Below, one piece after another: positions 1 to 12,400 of a DNA stretch of 64,000 bases. The translations under genes were made by a program, and so were the position numbers. The notes below the pieces were generated by a model. The model saw only the letters and a list, made by a program, of their open reading frames with translations. It had not been told where the DNA came from and did not search any database. Each line of letters opens with the position of its first letter. The first letter of the stretch is position 1. The stretch lies in NCBI RefSeq assembly GCF_963678635.1, contig NC_087064.1:11073671-11137670 (forward strand). Reading direction: 5' to 3'. The stretch is from Symsagittifera roscoffensis. Lineage: Eukaryota > Xenacoelomorpha > Acoela > Convolutidae.

Positions 1-539
1 CACTGAGCAACGAAAACAAAAAAAAATACAATTTGTCGGAAGTAAAGCATATATTGTACAATTCAGAAATCTGTTTACTCGAACCGAAAATGCGTCACAC
101 GAAATAAACTTTAAAAACCAGAGGGGAAATATTTTGTAACTACAAAAAACTGATTCAAAATCTATCAAATTCTGAGGGCAGAATGACAATAAAGATTAGC
201 CAGCGGCTAAAAAGATCAGTGATCCAAACATTGATGTAATAGATTATTCTGAAGAAGATGAATTGTATCTAATTTTTCACAATGACCGACGTTGAAGTGG
301 CCGACAAAAACAGACGTCGCTGCTATGTATGTATTGTGTATTTTGATTGTCAATAAACATAGTGAACTTAATTTATGAGGTCATGTGCTTTTGTAGGACA
401 AAAACTTTCAACAGTCAAATTTAGATTTAATAGCCTCCGTTTTTGCTTTTTGCCCAATTTTTCAATAACAGTGAGGAATTTATGCTCAGTTTGGTTTTTG
501 TGGGAATATTTGTGATCAAATAACAATTTTGCTCCATTT

Positions 540-760
540 CGAAAAAAGTGACGAAAGATTTTTGCTCTGAGTGGTTTTTTCTCAAGAAAAACTTTGACTT
601 TTATCTGGCAAATTTTGGCAAAATGCTTTTATATCATCCGAAAGATGGTGTTGCCCTGAGCTCAAAATTAATGAAGTGTTTGTTTCACATGTGAATATTT
701 CTGTCAAGTTATGGGGGTTTATTGGGAATGTAATTTGATTTGAAATTTTGTTAAAAAATT
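540..760 (+). repeat. Diverged copy of the Helitron-like dispersed repeat
   Basis: The order of blocks matches the left half of the copy at 22886: 'tttttgctct.agtggtttttt', then 'atatcat.cgaaag', then 'cctgagctcaaa', then 'cacatgtgaa', then 'aagttatgggggttta'. The outer ends are not recognisable, so this is an old or truncated copy. It carries no coding sequence. Confidence 0.55.
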
Positions 761-1371
761 GGACGTTAACAATTTTGCCAAACCGAAATCGCGAAAAACG
801 GTTATAAAAATTTTGTTTTACTCGTTTCATCAGTTCAGCTCAAACTGCAGTGAGCCTTCAATACAAACTGCGAAAACCGTGAACAAAAACCAATCAAACT
901 TGATGAAATATATCATCAGAATTGGGCAAATTTTTGCTTTTGTAGCTTTTTGCAAAAATTGGCTCCCATAACTTAAATATTAGTGAAATCAAAAAATGAA
1001 ATCATGAATAACGTTTTTTGAAAACACCCTGTTTTTAAAATTTTGCTTCATGCAAAGTATGTTACTTTGTACTTAACAATGCGCGTAGGGGGATGATTTT
1101 AAAACTAAAACCTCAAAACAAAATTTTTTTTCTTTTTTTATTAGAAAATTTCATCAATCCTTTATATTAAATGAATGAAATCAATTCACAAAAAAGTCTA
1201 ATGTTCAAGATGCTGTTGAGCGCAACAATCGAAAAACTCGTATCAGCCAAGCTGTGCAAAAACATTCTGGAACTCTGAAGCCATGGCTCTCAGTGTTCTG
1301 TCATACTGAACGTTTGCTTAATGGCTAAAAATATCCGATGAACTTAGTAAAAGTAACTGGGAAATAGTTAT

Positions 1372-1443
1372 GTCTCCGTAGCGCAGTGGATAGCGCGCAG
1401 GAATATTCTATCAAAAAGTATGGGTCTGAATCCCGCCGGAGAT
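1372..1443 (+). pseudogene. tRNA-Arg(UCU)-like pseudogene or tRNA-derived SINE head
   Basis: The 72-nt segment has a 7-bp acceptor stem (GTCTCCG with CGGAGAT, first pair G-U). Its 4-bp D stem is GCGC/GCGC and a box-A-like TAGCGCAGTGG is present. The T-arm region is GGGTCTGAATCCC where GGGTTCGAATCCC is expected. The order and spacing match a tRNA-Arg with a TCT anticodon, and TTCTA sits at the anticodon position. The anticodon stem (CAGGA against ATCAA) does not pair and the T loop is scrambled, so it is probably not functional. No poly-A tail or duplicated flank was found that would prove a SINE. Confidence 0.5.
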
Positions 1444-2640
1444 GAGTTTTCGTGGAAATAACTATCAGAACTGTACCATGTTTCCTTCTCAATTTGTATA
1501 TGTATGATATTATATGTGTATGTTTTATAATTTCATAATGTGTTTTATTATCGGGTGTTTGGCTTGTTCTACTCCCATTGCTCAGAATAGCTTGCAAAGA
1601 AAAAATTTAAATTTCGCGAACCGATTCTTTGCGAGTAAGAACTCAAATAGCGGGCTAAAAAGTATCGATTCATTCCAGGAAGTAGTTTGAAGTATTTCCG
1701 AGTTTTCCTGCCTGAAAAACCTTAATATAATTCTAATTTTTTGTTCAATTCACTCCTTGAAATATCCTGCATTTATTTCTCAGATTACTTGCTCTTAAAG
1801 CTTGCGTAAAAAAACCTGAAATTTTGCATATCGAAACGTTAAATGCAGTAGTTTGAAAAGTTTCTACATTACATCGTTTAAAAAAATTGCTTCAAAAAGC
1901 TAATTATTCTGTGACATGGTTCGCTCTAAAATTCATATTGAACATTTTCACAGTTTCATCGCTTCATCGCAAGATTAGTTTGCTAAAACACCTAAAACAC
2001 ATTTTTTGTCCACCGAATTATGCTAAAAAGTAATTGGAAATTATTCAAGGGTCATAATGCTTGAACAGCTCGCATGGAGCATTTCTAACATGAGCGATTC
2101 AATTTACGTTTTGATTTAATATCATATGTTTTGAAAATTTAAACGCTTGATTATCTTGCTTAGGAAAACTTATTATTCGCCAATCGACTTATGGTTTTGA
2201 ATAACTTCAAAATTTTCAGTTTTTAATTGCTTGAATGGCCAGCTTGCAAAAACTTAGATTTTTTCCGTACCATTTCTTACTGTAAAATAACTTGACATAT
2301 TTCAAATTTTCATCGCTTTAATAGTTTTTTAAAAAAATCTTACACCTTTTCAAACAAATTCCTTCTAATAAATGAATATATCCGAATTTCTATTGCTTGA
2401 ACAGTCTACCCAGATTAACTAACTTTTTGCGAGCCTGAATAATATTGGAGACGAGCTTGCTATTAGTTTTTAACGAGCACTACTCCTTTGACCTCAAAGA
2501 CTAGTCGGAACGTTCAGGGCGCTAAAGCGTCTAAATTGCATATTTTCTCACTGAAAATTTTTAAGTGTCACTTAAAATTGTAAACGTTCGCCGTTTATTT
2601 TTTGATTGCCGCACATAATATGTTGAAATTTGTTCATGTT

Positions 2641-2792
2641 TTCGGCACTGTTGAACAACGTTTTAATTTTCGGCACTGTCGAACTAATTTTTTTCCCGGC
2701 ACTTTTGTACTTCGGCACTGTTGTACTTCGGCACTGTTGTACTTCGGCACTGTTGTACTTCGGCACTGTTGTACTTCGGCACTGTTGTACTG
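2641..2792 (+). repeat. 16-bp minisatellite
   Basis: Five perfect, contiguous copies of TTGTACTTCGGCACTG occupy 2705-2784, followed by a partial copy to about 2791. Degenerate, spaced copies of TTCGGCACTG at 2641 and 2669 look like the array's older edge. Overlapping open frames on both strands here arise from the repeat and are not genes. Confidence 0.95.
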
Positions 2793-4203
2793 CCCCGAGC
2801 TGTTCAAGCAATATGTCCCTCGAACATTTTCCAATTGTTTCTTAGCATAAATTCTTTGGTAAAAATGGTCACTGTTTTTTGGCAAACTAATTTTACTAGT
2901 CTTAATAATACTATCTGATATATATTCATGCCTTGAGCTCAATATGAAAAATAATTTAACCTGCAATCATTTTTTGTAATGTTATGGGTACTCAAATTGT
3001 GCCAATTCAACCAGATTGGTATAATTTGTGCCCACAAAATTTTAAATTTGTTAAGGCGTAGCATAGGTGCCAAAATAATCACAATACGTACGTGCTCACA
3101 AATCATTTTGAATTGAACTGAGGTGAGCTAGTTGGTTGGATTTTTGCGTTGCTAGGCACAAAATCTACCATTGTGTTTTTTCATGACGGTAAAAATTAAA
3201 AAAAGATGAAAATCGATATCAATTTTTGCCAAATGATACATCAGACGCATTAAAGGGCAGTTGGCTCATTCAAATTTCTGCCGAAAAAGTGACGGAAAAG
3301 GCTTTTTTGGTGTTTTTCTCCGCAAAAATGACGGCTTTTCAAAAAATGTTTAAGAAAGTTTGAAGTAATTCTACTATATACTATATTCTAGTTTGAAGCT
3401 TTGAGTTATAATTTTTTAAATCATTTTAACCCTGCAATTGTTTTTGATAAGAGATTGTCGTTCGAAATTGGTCAATTTCGGATAAATAATGCGTGATGAA
3501 CGGGCAGCTCCACCGGCGAAATAGTTCGGCTCAGACATATGACCAAATTGAAATGACCACCCTGCAAACTGAGTGGCCAAACGCTCAATGCAGAAATTTT
3601 ACCAAAAACAGTCTCGGATACTTTATAGGGAAGTCCTATTTTCAAGGTTTCAGCCTAATGCGAGCAATGAGCTGTCTCCAGTTTTATTTAAGTTCAAGTT
3701 ATTTTAAATTCCTAAAAGTAAACGAAGTTCTGGTCTCTAATAACAGGGGCATAAAAATTGGACGAGTTTTAATTTAAAAATTTTATTTTCACTCATATTG
3801 GCCTGATATGACCGTAGTTTTGTTGTTCTCTAAGTTTTTTTTCTACTATAAAAAATTACAGAAATTAGGGTATAAGAAAGAGAGGCGGGTATGGGGTGAG
3901 GCGTTAATCTTTTCGGGGTTTTTAACGGCACTTTTGGCACCAGCAGCTATGCTAAATTTGTTGTGAAGCGTACGTCAACAAATCCATTTTTTTGCCAAAA
4001 ACCTTCGAAAACCGGTCAAAAGCTGCGAAGATTTTTTTGACAAAAAAAGTCCTTATATTGTTCTGAAAGAGCTCAAATACAAATTTTGCCGGCTTTATCT
4101 GCACCCCAACTTCAAGAAACTCCTAAATTGGCTAAATCAAGAAACACATAAATCGGCCATATCAAGAATTTCCTAAAACGGCTATTGGGTCTTCTTAACA
4201 ATC

Positions 4204-4229
4204 GCTCTCTCTCTCTCCCCCTCCCTCTA
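4204..4229 (+). repeat. CT-rich microsatellite
   Basis: A run of CT dinucleotides grades into C-rich sequence. A second short CT run occurs at 4369-4381. Both lie upstream of the first visible RhoGAP exon; polypyrimidine tracts are common upstream of acceptors, but these are too far from 4487 to be its tract. Confidence 0.8.
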
Positions 4230-4486
4230 TAGTACCTACTTAAGAATCTCCACATAAATACAGTAACTTAGCACTGAGCTTTCTATTGAGAGTTCTAATT
4301 TTGCTGCATTCTGATTGGTCGAAAAATTGACCATTTTGATCTACTTAACAGTCTACCCACCCCCCACCCTCTCTCTCTCTTGAAAGGGGTGGAGATTGCT
4401 AAGTAGATACCAGCGATTTCCTTTTTGTAGGCCGTTTTTAAAAGCATAGCGACTCTTTGGTCTCAATTGTTCATTATCTTATGTAG

Positions 4487-7400
4487 AGATCGAAGACGTG
4501 AAGGTGCGTCTGAAATGTCTGAAGTTGCTGTTGTGTCTGCTGCCGAGGGCCAGTCGGGACACTCTCCACTTTCTACTCTCTTTTCTACACGAGATCCATT
4601 CGGCCACTCTCTCGGAAGAGGAGGAGGAGGAGCACGAGCACCAGCAGCACGACCCCAACTCCAGTCCAGAGGTATTGCTTCTCACAAATTCATTACCACC
4701 AAAGTTGTGAAATTTTTCATTGAGGTAGCAATGTTCGGCGCAACTTGTACAGTAATCGACTGCTCTTTTTTAAATGTTAAAGGTCAGCGATATTGCCAAC
4801 AATCTGCAACTGAATTTACAAAAAGCGTCTTCATTCAAGGCGTTTCCTTGTTAAACTGTTTCTAGCAAAATAATGAGTTGCTAGATCATGCTTTTCTTAA
4901 AAATAACCTTAACCCCCCCCCCCCCTTTTACAATGAATGCATTGATTACTAGGTGCAGCAGCGGATTGAGGGGAGGGGTCGCCAAATAACCGAGAAGCCC
5001 CTCCCCTCTCCCTCAAGAACGTCTAGATCCGCCACTGTTTAGGTTTAATACTTGCACATGTTTGTCTGTTGAATTAGACTTTAAAAAAATAAACATTTGT
5101 TACGGTGCCATAAATAGGGAGGGAATTGTTAAACGTGGATATTTTTCTATTTCAGATGAGCGGGAGCAAAATGAATGCTGCAAATTTGGCCACCGTGTTT
5201 GGTCCCACTATCATGAAGCCCCCCAACTGCAGCCCCTGTGGACATCGCAGTGGGGGCATAACATCCAATACTGCCAGTCTCATGTTTCTGGGGGGAGGGG
5301 CGGGGGATATAGGGGTCGAAAAGATGGAGTATATCGAGGATTACAGTCCCATTGTCAAAATCACAAAGACACTTATACTTTGTCACCAACAACTATTTCA
5401 AGTGAGTCACCAATTGAGACAAAAATCTTAATGCTGGTCTTTTTTAACTGGAGTATATTAAAACCCAGATTAAATTGTTTTAAAAATTGTTTTATATTGT
5501 TACAGAAAAGTTTCAAATTTTTTTTAAAAAACGTCTCATAGGTTTCTTCAAATTACTGTTGCAAATATATTTCAAGTTATTTAAAAGTTATTTTGAAAAA
5601 TGTCTCATACTGTTTCGAAATTGTTTCAAAATTGTTTTGAAAAACTTCAACTCTTTCAAAATTGGTTCTTTCAAAACTCTTTCGAAAAAAGGTTCAAACT
5701 GTCTCAAAATTAATTCAAAATATTTCAAAATTAATTCAAGTTGCATAAAAATTATTTCGCAAAATATCTCATATTGATTCGACATTGTTCAAAATTGTTT
5801 TGAATAAAAGTTTCAAACTGTCACAAAATTGTTTCAAAATATTTCAAAATTATTTCAAAATTATCTCAAAATGCTTCAAACTTGTTTCAAAATGTTTCAA
5901 AATTATTTCAAAATGTTTCAAACTTGTTTTGAAGAATGTTTCAAAATTTGTTTGTTCCAGTTGGACGGTGCTACGACTAGCAACATTCTGCAGGTGATCC
6001 AGGAGACCAACCCAGAGGCAGTGGACTTCATCATCAACCAACGCTACAGGTAAGCAGAGTTCACTTACTCTTAGTTCACCCCTAATTAGATTAAAAATAA
6101 CGGTTAGATTAAATATAAGATTGAAGGTTGCTGTGAAAATAGCACAGAATACTCCGACCATATTCACAAGAAATTACAACTTTTTTCTCAAAAATTAGTG
6201 TACTAGCTTAATTCGCTGTGTGATGAGAAAACTATATAAATGCGAAGAAAATCATTAAATGAAGCATAAAAGATTACAGTTGTCCTCAAAAATATAGAGA
6301 ACAAAGAAAAATTTCAAAAAAATATTGTAATTTTTTTTCAGATTATTTTTGCCCATTGACTTTCAAAAATATATCCGAGTTTTTTCTACCCAGAAAGCGC
6401 TATGTAAAGTTTTCAGAATTAGGGTTTTTTTAATGTAGATTTTAGTGTTTTTAGCCCTAATGAAAAGTTTTTAAATAACGAACGTTACTCGCTCGAAGAT
6501 TGACTAAAACTCAAAGATTTAAAAGACACAAACATAGCACTTCTTGTTTCATGGCCACACTTAACCGAAACCTTTAAATTGGTAGCAATTTTGACCCCAA
6601 AAACACGAAATTACTAAATATCCACATAGAACGCCAAAAATTTGCGAGACCGGTTTCATTAATTTTTTGCATAACAGTGATAACTTTGCATGATTCAGGT
6701 TGCAAGTTAGCTTGATGAATGATCACTTCAAATACATTTTAAAATCAAAAAAGTTCATTAAATTTTTTGTACAATTCACTTTCAACCTTTTTCTTCGCTC
6801 TCAGACTTGACTACCAATTAACGTTTACGTTCCCTTTCTTGCGACACAAAATAGAAATATATACCAAAACTGCTCTCGGTATATATAGCAGCAGTTATAT
6901 ATTCATATATAGCGAAAACTACACAATTATTTTCCGATTAAGATGATATCATAAAACAAACAAGACTGCTCGTATCAAAGCGAAGCCCTGAATGTTCCGA
7001 CTGCCGTTAAGGTCTATGGAGCAGCAGTAACATGAAAAAACGAAATGTAACAAAAATAAAATTATTATTTTTTATTTGAGAATTATGGTGAAAATCATCC
7101 GCCTACACGCCATATAAAATACAAATTGACAAATTTCGCTCCTAGTAACAAATCAATTACATCGCGCGTTAATTGTCCCAAATTGGCCAAAACGGAAAAA
7201 AAAATTCTGAAAAACGAGCACAGGTGAAGTATCTTTTCAAATTTAAACTCAGGACAACAATACCTTTTGAATGACATAGAAAAATCTGTCAAAAATGGCT
7301 AATTAAAAGTCGATTTTATTTGTAGAGAAAAAAACACAAGCCACGCACAAATATTCAGTTACTTTCGTTACGAATGTTGGAACAATAAATACCTTCGGAT

Positions 7401-8021
7401 TTTCTGAAAATTTCAATTTTTTTTAGCTCATCTATCCTTCAGACATCCATCATAGGTCAACTACTCAAATATCCAAATTGAACGCCAATTTATAAAAAAA
7501 ACCAAATGGGGGTCGAGAAAACCAAATTTTGTACCCAACATGAAAATCAGGCGGTCGAGAAAACCAAAATTTGTACCCAACATGAAAAGCAAGCAACAAG
7601 TGAAAAAATCTAGTCCTTTCTTGTATAATTAAAGCCACTTTTCTAATTTGAAATAAAAATTGTTATCTGTTTTAGCAAAAGCTTCCTCAAACGACAAATA
7701 TCAGTTGACCAAACTCGCAGCAGCACAAAAGAGCCAAAAGAAGCAACCCACTCCTCCATTTTCAAGTCAAGCAGTCAAAAAAGAGCCAATCACCATAACT
7801 CCTCCAGAAGTCTCAGTTGTTGTCGGCATTCGATCAAACAAGCTCGCGAACGCTTTTTCCAAGACCCGACTACCGCTTTCAACCCTAACTTGACACCCCT
7901 TTCGTATCAGGACCACTACAGAAAATTCTCGCAGCTCGACAACCAGTCGGGTTTCGCCGAAGTCGGAACTTACACGCGAAAGTTCAGATCAAATAAAATA
8001 TCTCGAGGGTATCAATTTTGA
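4487..8021 (+). CDS. RhoGAP-domain protein, C-terminal exons (5'-partial)
   Basis: Four exons are visible: 4487-4671, 5156-5401, 5961-6049 and 7676-8021. All introns are GT-AG (GTATTG, GTGAGT, GTAAGC donors), phases match, and the gene stops with TGA at 8019-8021, giving about 288 residues. Exon 1 carries a leucine-rich helix with LLPRASRDTLHFLLSFLHE, and exon 2 carries NKM-like SKMNAANLATVFGPTIM. These are the last conserved helices of a RhoGAP domain, which stimulates GTP hydrolysis by Rho-family GTPases at membranes or the cytoskeleton. The catalytic arginine finger should be encoded further 5' and is not seen. A run of acidic and His residues (EEEEEEHEHQQHD) interrupts the domain loop. 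The tail (exons 3-4) is basic and serine-rich and matches no domain I know. Which RhoGAP subfamily this is cannot be told. Confidence 0.85.
4956..5037. mobile_element. Very short hAT-like MITE relic
   Basis: An 82-bp segment in RhoGAP intron 1 begins CAGCAGCGGATT and ends ATCCGCCACTG, the inverted form of CAGTGGCGGAT. These ends resemble the CAGGGGCGGAT ends of the element at 18364. The 8-bp flanks (actaggtg and tttaggtt) match at only 5 positions, so a target duplication is doubtful. Confidence 0.5.
5456..5955 (+). repeat. Degenerate TTTCAAAAT-type tandem repeat filling a RhoGAP intron
   Basis: About 500 bp of intron 2 consists of diverged units of roughly 10-12 bp, of the form gTTTCAAAATtatTTCAAAAT. 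The array runs up to the TTTGTTCCAG acceptor of the next exon. It gives long Phe/Lys/Ser-rich frames on both strands that are artefacts of the repeat. Confidence 0.8.
6957..7388 (-). repeat. Helitron-like dispersed repeat, copy A
   Basis: This copy lies in RhoGAP intron 3. It reads, on the minus strand, from TTATTGTTCC through homologous blocks (caaattggcc, gcgcgttaat, gagcgaaattt, tatggcgtg, actgctccata) to GTCGGAACATTCAGGGCTTCG and finally GAGCAGTCTTGTTT. The same order is seen in the plus-strand copy at 22886-23424. It has no coding potential. Confidence 0.75.
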
Positions 8022-8567
8022 CGTCCCTAATCTGTATTTTTAACTTTGATTAATCTTCAATTGACAAAAAATGTTTAGTGCAAATAAACTTTAGCAAAAT
8101 GTCTTCGTGAAAAACTGACTTGAAACTTTTCTACAATGTGATCTTTCATTCAAAAATAAAATTTACGTTTTTCAATAATAATTTTTTCTATTCTCAAGTT
8201 TTAGCTCATTGATTGCTCTGCGCAGCCAATGAGAAAGCAAATCATAAAATCAAACCGACGTGTCGCACAAAGACTTTTGTCAATTTTTCATTGAAAAACT
8301 TATTTCTTAAAGACTTTTGTTTACTTTGACGTTTTGAGCCCCCCTTTTAAATGTGTTTAAAACCTTATGTCCTGGACAAATAACTCGATGAAAACGTGTC
8401 TTCATACGGATTCGCTCTACATGACAATTTGTACTATTCTATTTACTTCTAATGCCATATTTGACACTTCTAACGGATTCTTCGATGTTCAAATTAATAA
8501 ATATTCAGGACCAGCAGTCGCAAATTGCAAGCTTGACTTAATTTGAGATGAGAGCAGACTTGAAAAC

Positions 8568-9483
8568 AAACAAGACTGCTCGTATATCACAGCGAAGTCT
8601 TGAATGTTCTGACGGCCCCCTAGTTCAAATCGAATAGTTTTTGGGAAACAAATATTGAAAACCTACAAATTTTCGACAATATCAAAGTGTGAAATGTTGA
8701 GAATACGATGTGATGAAAATAATACGACCGATCTGATTAGCTAGCCTCAATTCAATTCGGAACGATTTGCTGTTGTGCGAGATAATTCGCCGCGCATAAA
8801 TAATTCGCGTTACGGGTGGCGTCCCTCATGCTGGAAGGACAGAATGTTTGAAATTTATTTTGACTTATTTTCAGCCAATCAAATTGAGTATTCAATTGAG
8901 TATTCTTAGAGAAATCTCAAAAATCTCAAAGTAACAAATAAAATCAGACACTTAGTACTAATATTGACCGATTATATAATAACAAGGTGAATGAAAGTAA
9001 TACCGGATCGAAGGCGGATTGGAACAAAATTAATATTTCTAGGATACCGATTTACGAAAATAGAAAAACAAAAGCCTAAATTTGTTCTACCTGCACCTAC
9101 TATGTCTGCATTTAGTATGCTTATTATATTTTCATTTTCTGTTAATAATGATTTCGATTTTTGTGAGAAAGGTATTCAGCCAATAGAAACGGTTAGCGAT
9201 TTTGATTGGTTGAAATTTTTCCAGCGTTTATGCCCTCCAGCATGAGAACCCTACCCGCGTTACGCTCTCAGCAATATGAAGAAATTCTTCAAACCCCCAA
9301 AATTTTACAAAAAACAATTGGAGGTAAAATAATTTTTTAAATTTGAACTCGGAAAGCCGATTTCTTTAATGGGTTATAAAAAGTTTTTGTCGAAAACTAT
9401 TATTTCGATCGGCGAAAATTGACTGAATGAACAAAACACATCGAGCATGAATATTCCGTTTTCTTCGAAAGTCAGAACAATTA
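8568..9483 (-). repeat. Helitron-like dispersed repeat, copy B, interrupted by a nested element
   Basis: The minus strand aligns with the copy at 45387-45875, including gaggctagctaatcggatcgg, the ATTGAGGCTAG block, the cgcgaattattta block and the terminal CGAAAG region. A 441-bp TIR element (8815-9255) plus one duplicated target splits it. Without the insert, the two flanks join exactly where copy D is continuous (gcgttacgctctcagcaatat). Confidence 0.75.
8815..9255. mobile_element. 441-bp TIR element nested in copy B
   Basis: The left end is GGTGGCGTCCCTCATGCTGGA and the right end is TCCAGCATGAGAACCCTACC; they are imperfect inverted repeats sharing CTCATGCTGGA. The 9-bp sequence CGCGTTACG flanks both sides (8806-8814 and 9256-9264), and the uninterrupted relative at 45387 has it once. 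A 7-9 bp target duplication points to hAT- or Mutator-like mobilisation. The 84-codon frame inside (8991-9245) shows no transposase features, so this is non-autonomous. Confidence 0.8.
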
Positions 9484-12400
9484 AGCTCAGCCTGAGCCAT
9501 CATCTAAAATTCGGCCAATTATACTAAAAAAAATAACAACAATCTAGAAATAGCGCCTTTGGCCTTTTCACCTAAATAAAAAACTTTAGTGTAGCGACAT
9601 TGATAAAACAATTTGTGCAAAATCTAATAAATGATATGTTAGCAGAGTCAAACTAGTGGGGAATATCACAACGAAAAATATAAACCCTCGTTATTGGCAG
9701 ACACGATGTTAAAAAACACAAAGTAAAAAACAAAACACAACTGCACAAAGGGAGATACGCAAGCTACAGTTCACACCATTGCCACATGAAGATTAGCACA
9801 TCTGGGTTTCAACAAAAAATGAGCGTGGCCCAGATATCACTCCTGTCAAAATGGAGGCGAATCAGGACAGGCATAAAATGAAAAAAAAAAGCAGTAAGTA
9901 TACCAGTCACAAAGAGAATAGCTGCCCCTTGTCTCTGAAAAAAGATTAAAAAATTGGTTCAGTTGATCTTGAACAATACTGCCGCATAAATCGAATTCTC
10001 AAAAGCCAGAAAATTTTTTTGACCCCATTCGCACTAATTACTAAATACAAGCTCTTTCATTACCACGGATAATATTGATTATGTTTCCTTGACAGTGAAT
10101 TTTTAAACTTCGAGCAAATTTTATTTATCAGTGACCGAGATAAAATTCAAACTCTCTAAATTTACAGTTTTGTTGATTTTGAGACGTTGCGTTCAAAAAT
10201 TGCCCTATCCTTTTTTCAGATTCATAGAGATTATATTCAATCTGACTGCTTTTACCCGTCTTGAAATCATGCTGATCAGACGAACAAAACTAACAAACTC
10301 CTGGAAGTTCCGGGAAGCTGAATATTTGTTCTAATTTGGAAAATTCACATTCGTCAAGAACCACAATTATCTTCAAACGAGCCGCCGTCAACGCTCATAG
10401 AAATGCATGTTCAAAGTCGTCTATCAAATGTTGTTACTTCTACGTTTACAACTTGAATTTAAAAGTTTTAATAAAAATTTTGCTTAAAGAAAATAATTGC
10501 GAGCTTATCCTGGCTCTGAGTGTAACACCTGCTCTCAATTCCGCTCCACCTGAATTAGTAGAACCAGAGCTTAGGAGCAATTTTATAAAAACGAGCAAGT
10601 GAGTTTGGGAGAAACTATACGCAAGCTATTTTTTTCTCCATGAGTCTTTCGAACCCTTCACAAAAACAGCGAAAAATTTGATACGAGCGACAAAAGCCGT
10701 TGTAAGTTTGCTATTTGGAGTGACTTACTTATTTCAACGGATCGAACCACGCTTCTACTTGTTCCTGTAGAAGCTTGAATGGGTTAATTTAAGTCAGGAA
10801 ATTGAGGTTTTAAAAGCTGTATTCAGTATCGGTGATCCTAATACAGTTTCGACAAACTAAGTGTTCGACTGAAGCAATTTACCGGGGCATATGTATGCAG
10901 TAACGTGAAAGCTAAAGAGTATTACGTAGCTTGGTAGTGACACATCAATACGATAATTAGTAAAGCAAACAAGCGGCCCAGACCAAAATAGTTCAAACCT
11001 GTAGAGAATTAGTCATACTTCTGGAAAAACTTATAAGGTGTAAATGAAGGAGCAAACCCCACCCCAAAAGGGACAGAATGAAGCCAATTTCATGAAACTC
11101 GGATCCCCTTCACTGGTAATAGCGGTTATCGGAAGTGCAAATAGCCCTATTAGAACTAAGTATCTAGCGGTTGGATTCAAACCAAAACATTGTATCTTAT
11201 AAAACAAGTTAAGGGAAGCTTAAGTACAGAACATTGGACTCATTGAACCCCTATTTTCGACTTTATGCCCTAATTAACATCAAATGGTCCAACCCGACAT
11301 CCCAAAATTTCTTCTCGGCCCCAATGAACGCAAGAAGCCAAATATTTGGGATATGATAGATAGTGACAAGAAACATCTCGTTTTCTAAATTGAGCCATTG
11401 GCCAGACCGTAGGTTTTGAGCGCTTGAGAAGATCACCTTTTTCACCGGAATTTGGTAATTTGCGCAAAAACTTGAAGTTGAGATGGAATTGGTGCATTTT
11501 GGAAAGGAAACAGAAGATAAAGGACTTTAGTTTTTGACTTGCACCGCTGAAGTAGTGGATTGAAATAGAAAGAAACTGAGCAAAAACGAATCTAACTTAG
11601 CTGTGACTTTTGGGTTATCAAAAGCGACCTGGTTAGACGAAACAAAACTATTTCCAGAGGAAACTGACAATGATATAAGTAACGCATGTGAATTGAAACT
11701 CCAAACAACCTGAACTTTCTAAGAAATTAGTTAGCTTCCCATGACTGGCTTATTGACGCAAAACCTTATAAGTCAAACTGAGCTCCCCAGATTGCTAGAA
11801 AGTAGGGATTGAATACAGTATAGATAGGAATTTCAGAAGCTTAAAATGAGGCAACTACATCTGAAAAAAACCTCTCCACAGGTTATCAGAGTATATGTCT
11901 GGACTTGTAACAAAGATCATAACTAAAACTATAACTAAAATTCAAAATACAAAATAGCTAAAAATTTACGAATAGCCTAACTTTAGGCACAACAAAATGG
12001 ATTAGGAAAGAGGATAGTTGGTTCGTGTCAGTTAGAGGAAAGTAACCCTAAGAGGGCGCACTGATAATTCTTGAAGTTAGCCAGACTAGTTACCAGAAAG
12101 GATTGGTGATCTGTGGATACATTATGTTTTTAGCAGATCAAACTGAGCAGTTGTGTGGAATTACTGAGTGGAACTGGAAAATACGGATTCTCCTCAAAAG
12201 GAGATCAATTCGACAAAATACGAGTAGGTTGAATTTCAATTAGGCATGCTCTCAATCAATAAAAATAATTATAAACTGAATTGAAGTAACCTCAAGTTTG
12301 TTTTAAATGATTTTTGAGAAATTGTTTATCGAAAACTAATTTTCATACAGTTTTCATACGGAGAAAAAAAGATAAACATTCGGCAACCCAAATAAGGAAT

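Larger units (their letters stand above)
1..4486. other. Gene-poor repeat-rich stretch upstream of the RhoGAP exons
   Basis: I recognise no exon here. The missing 5' exons of the RhoGAP gene should lie in this stretch or beyond the left edge, but I see no RhoGAP arginine-finger motif. Diverged pieces of the dispersed repeat described at 22886 occur near 540-760, 2930-3060 and 3240-3500; they share the pattern 'gagctcaa ... cctgtgatcattttttgtaa.gttatggg'. A fragment like that repeat's right end lies at 2505-2525. Short predicted frames such as the one at 3493-3777 show no conservation I can recognise. Confidence 0.6.

Noticed and set aside
1372-1443. Functional tRNA-Arg gene
   Set aside because: The anticodon stem cannot pair and the T loop deviates from the consensus.
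2572-2966. Overlapping Cys/Thr-rich frames on both strands
   Set aside because: They arise from the 16-bp minisatellite; the repeated peptide pattern is a consequence of the DNA repeat.
5487-6167. Phe/Lys-rich frames in the RhoGAP intron
   Set aside because: They are produced by the TTTCAAAAT repeat and disagree with the spliced RhoGAP frame.
10131-10602. Two consecutive plus-strand frames that might form one gene
   Set aside because: They are in different frames and lack conserved sequence; only the donor-like end at 10606 is suggestive.
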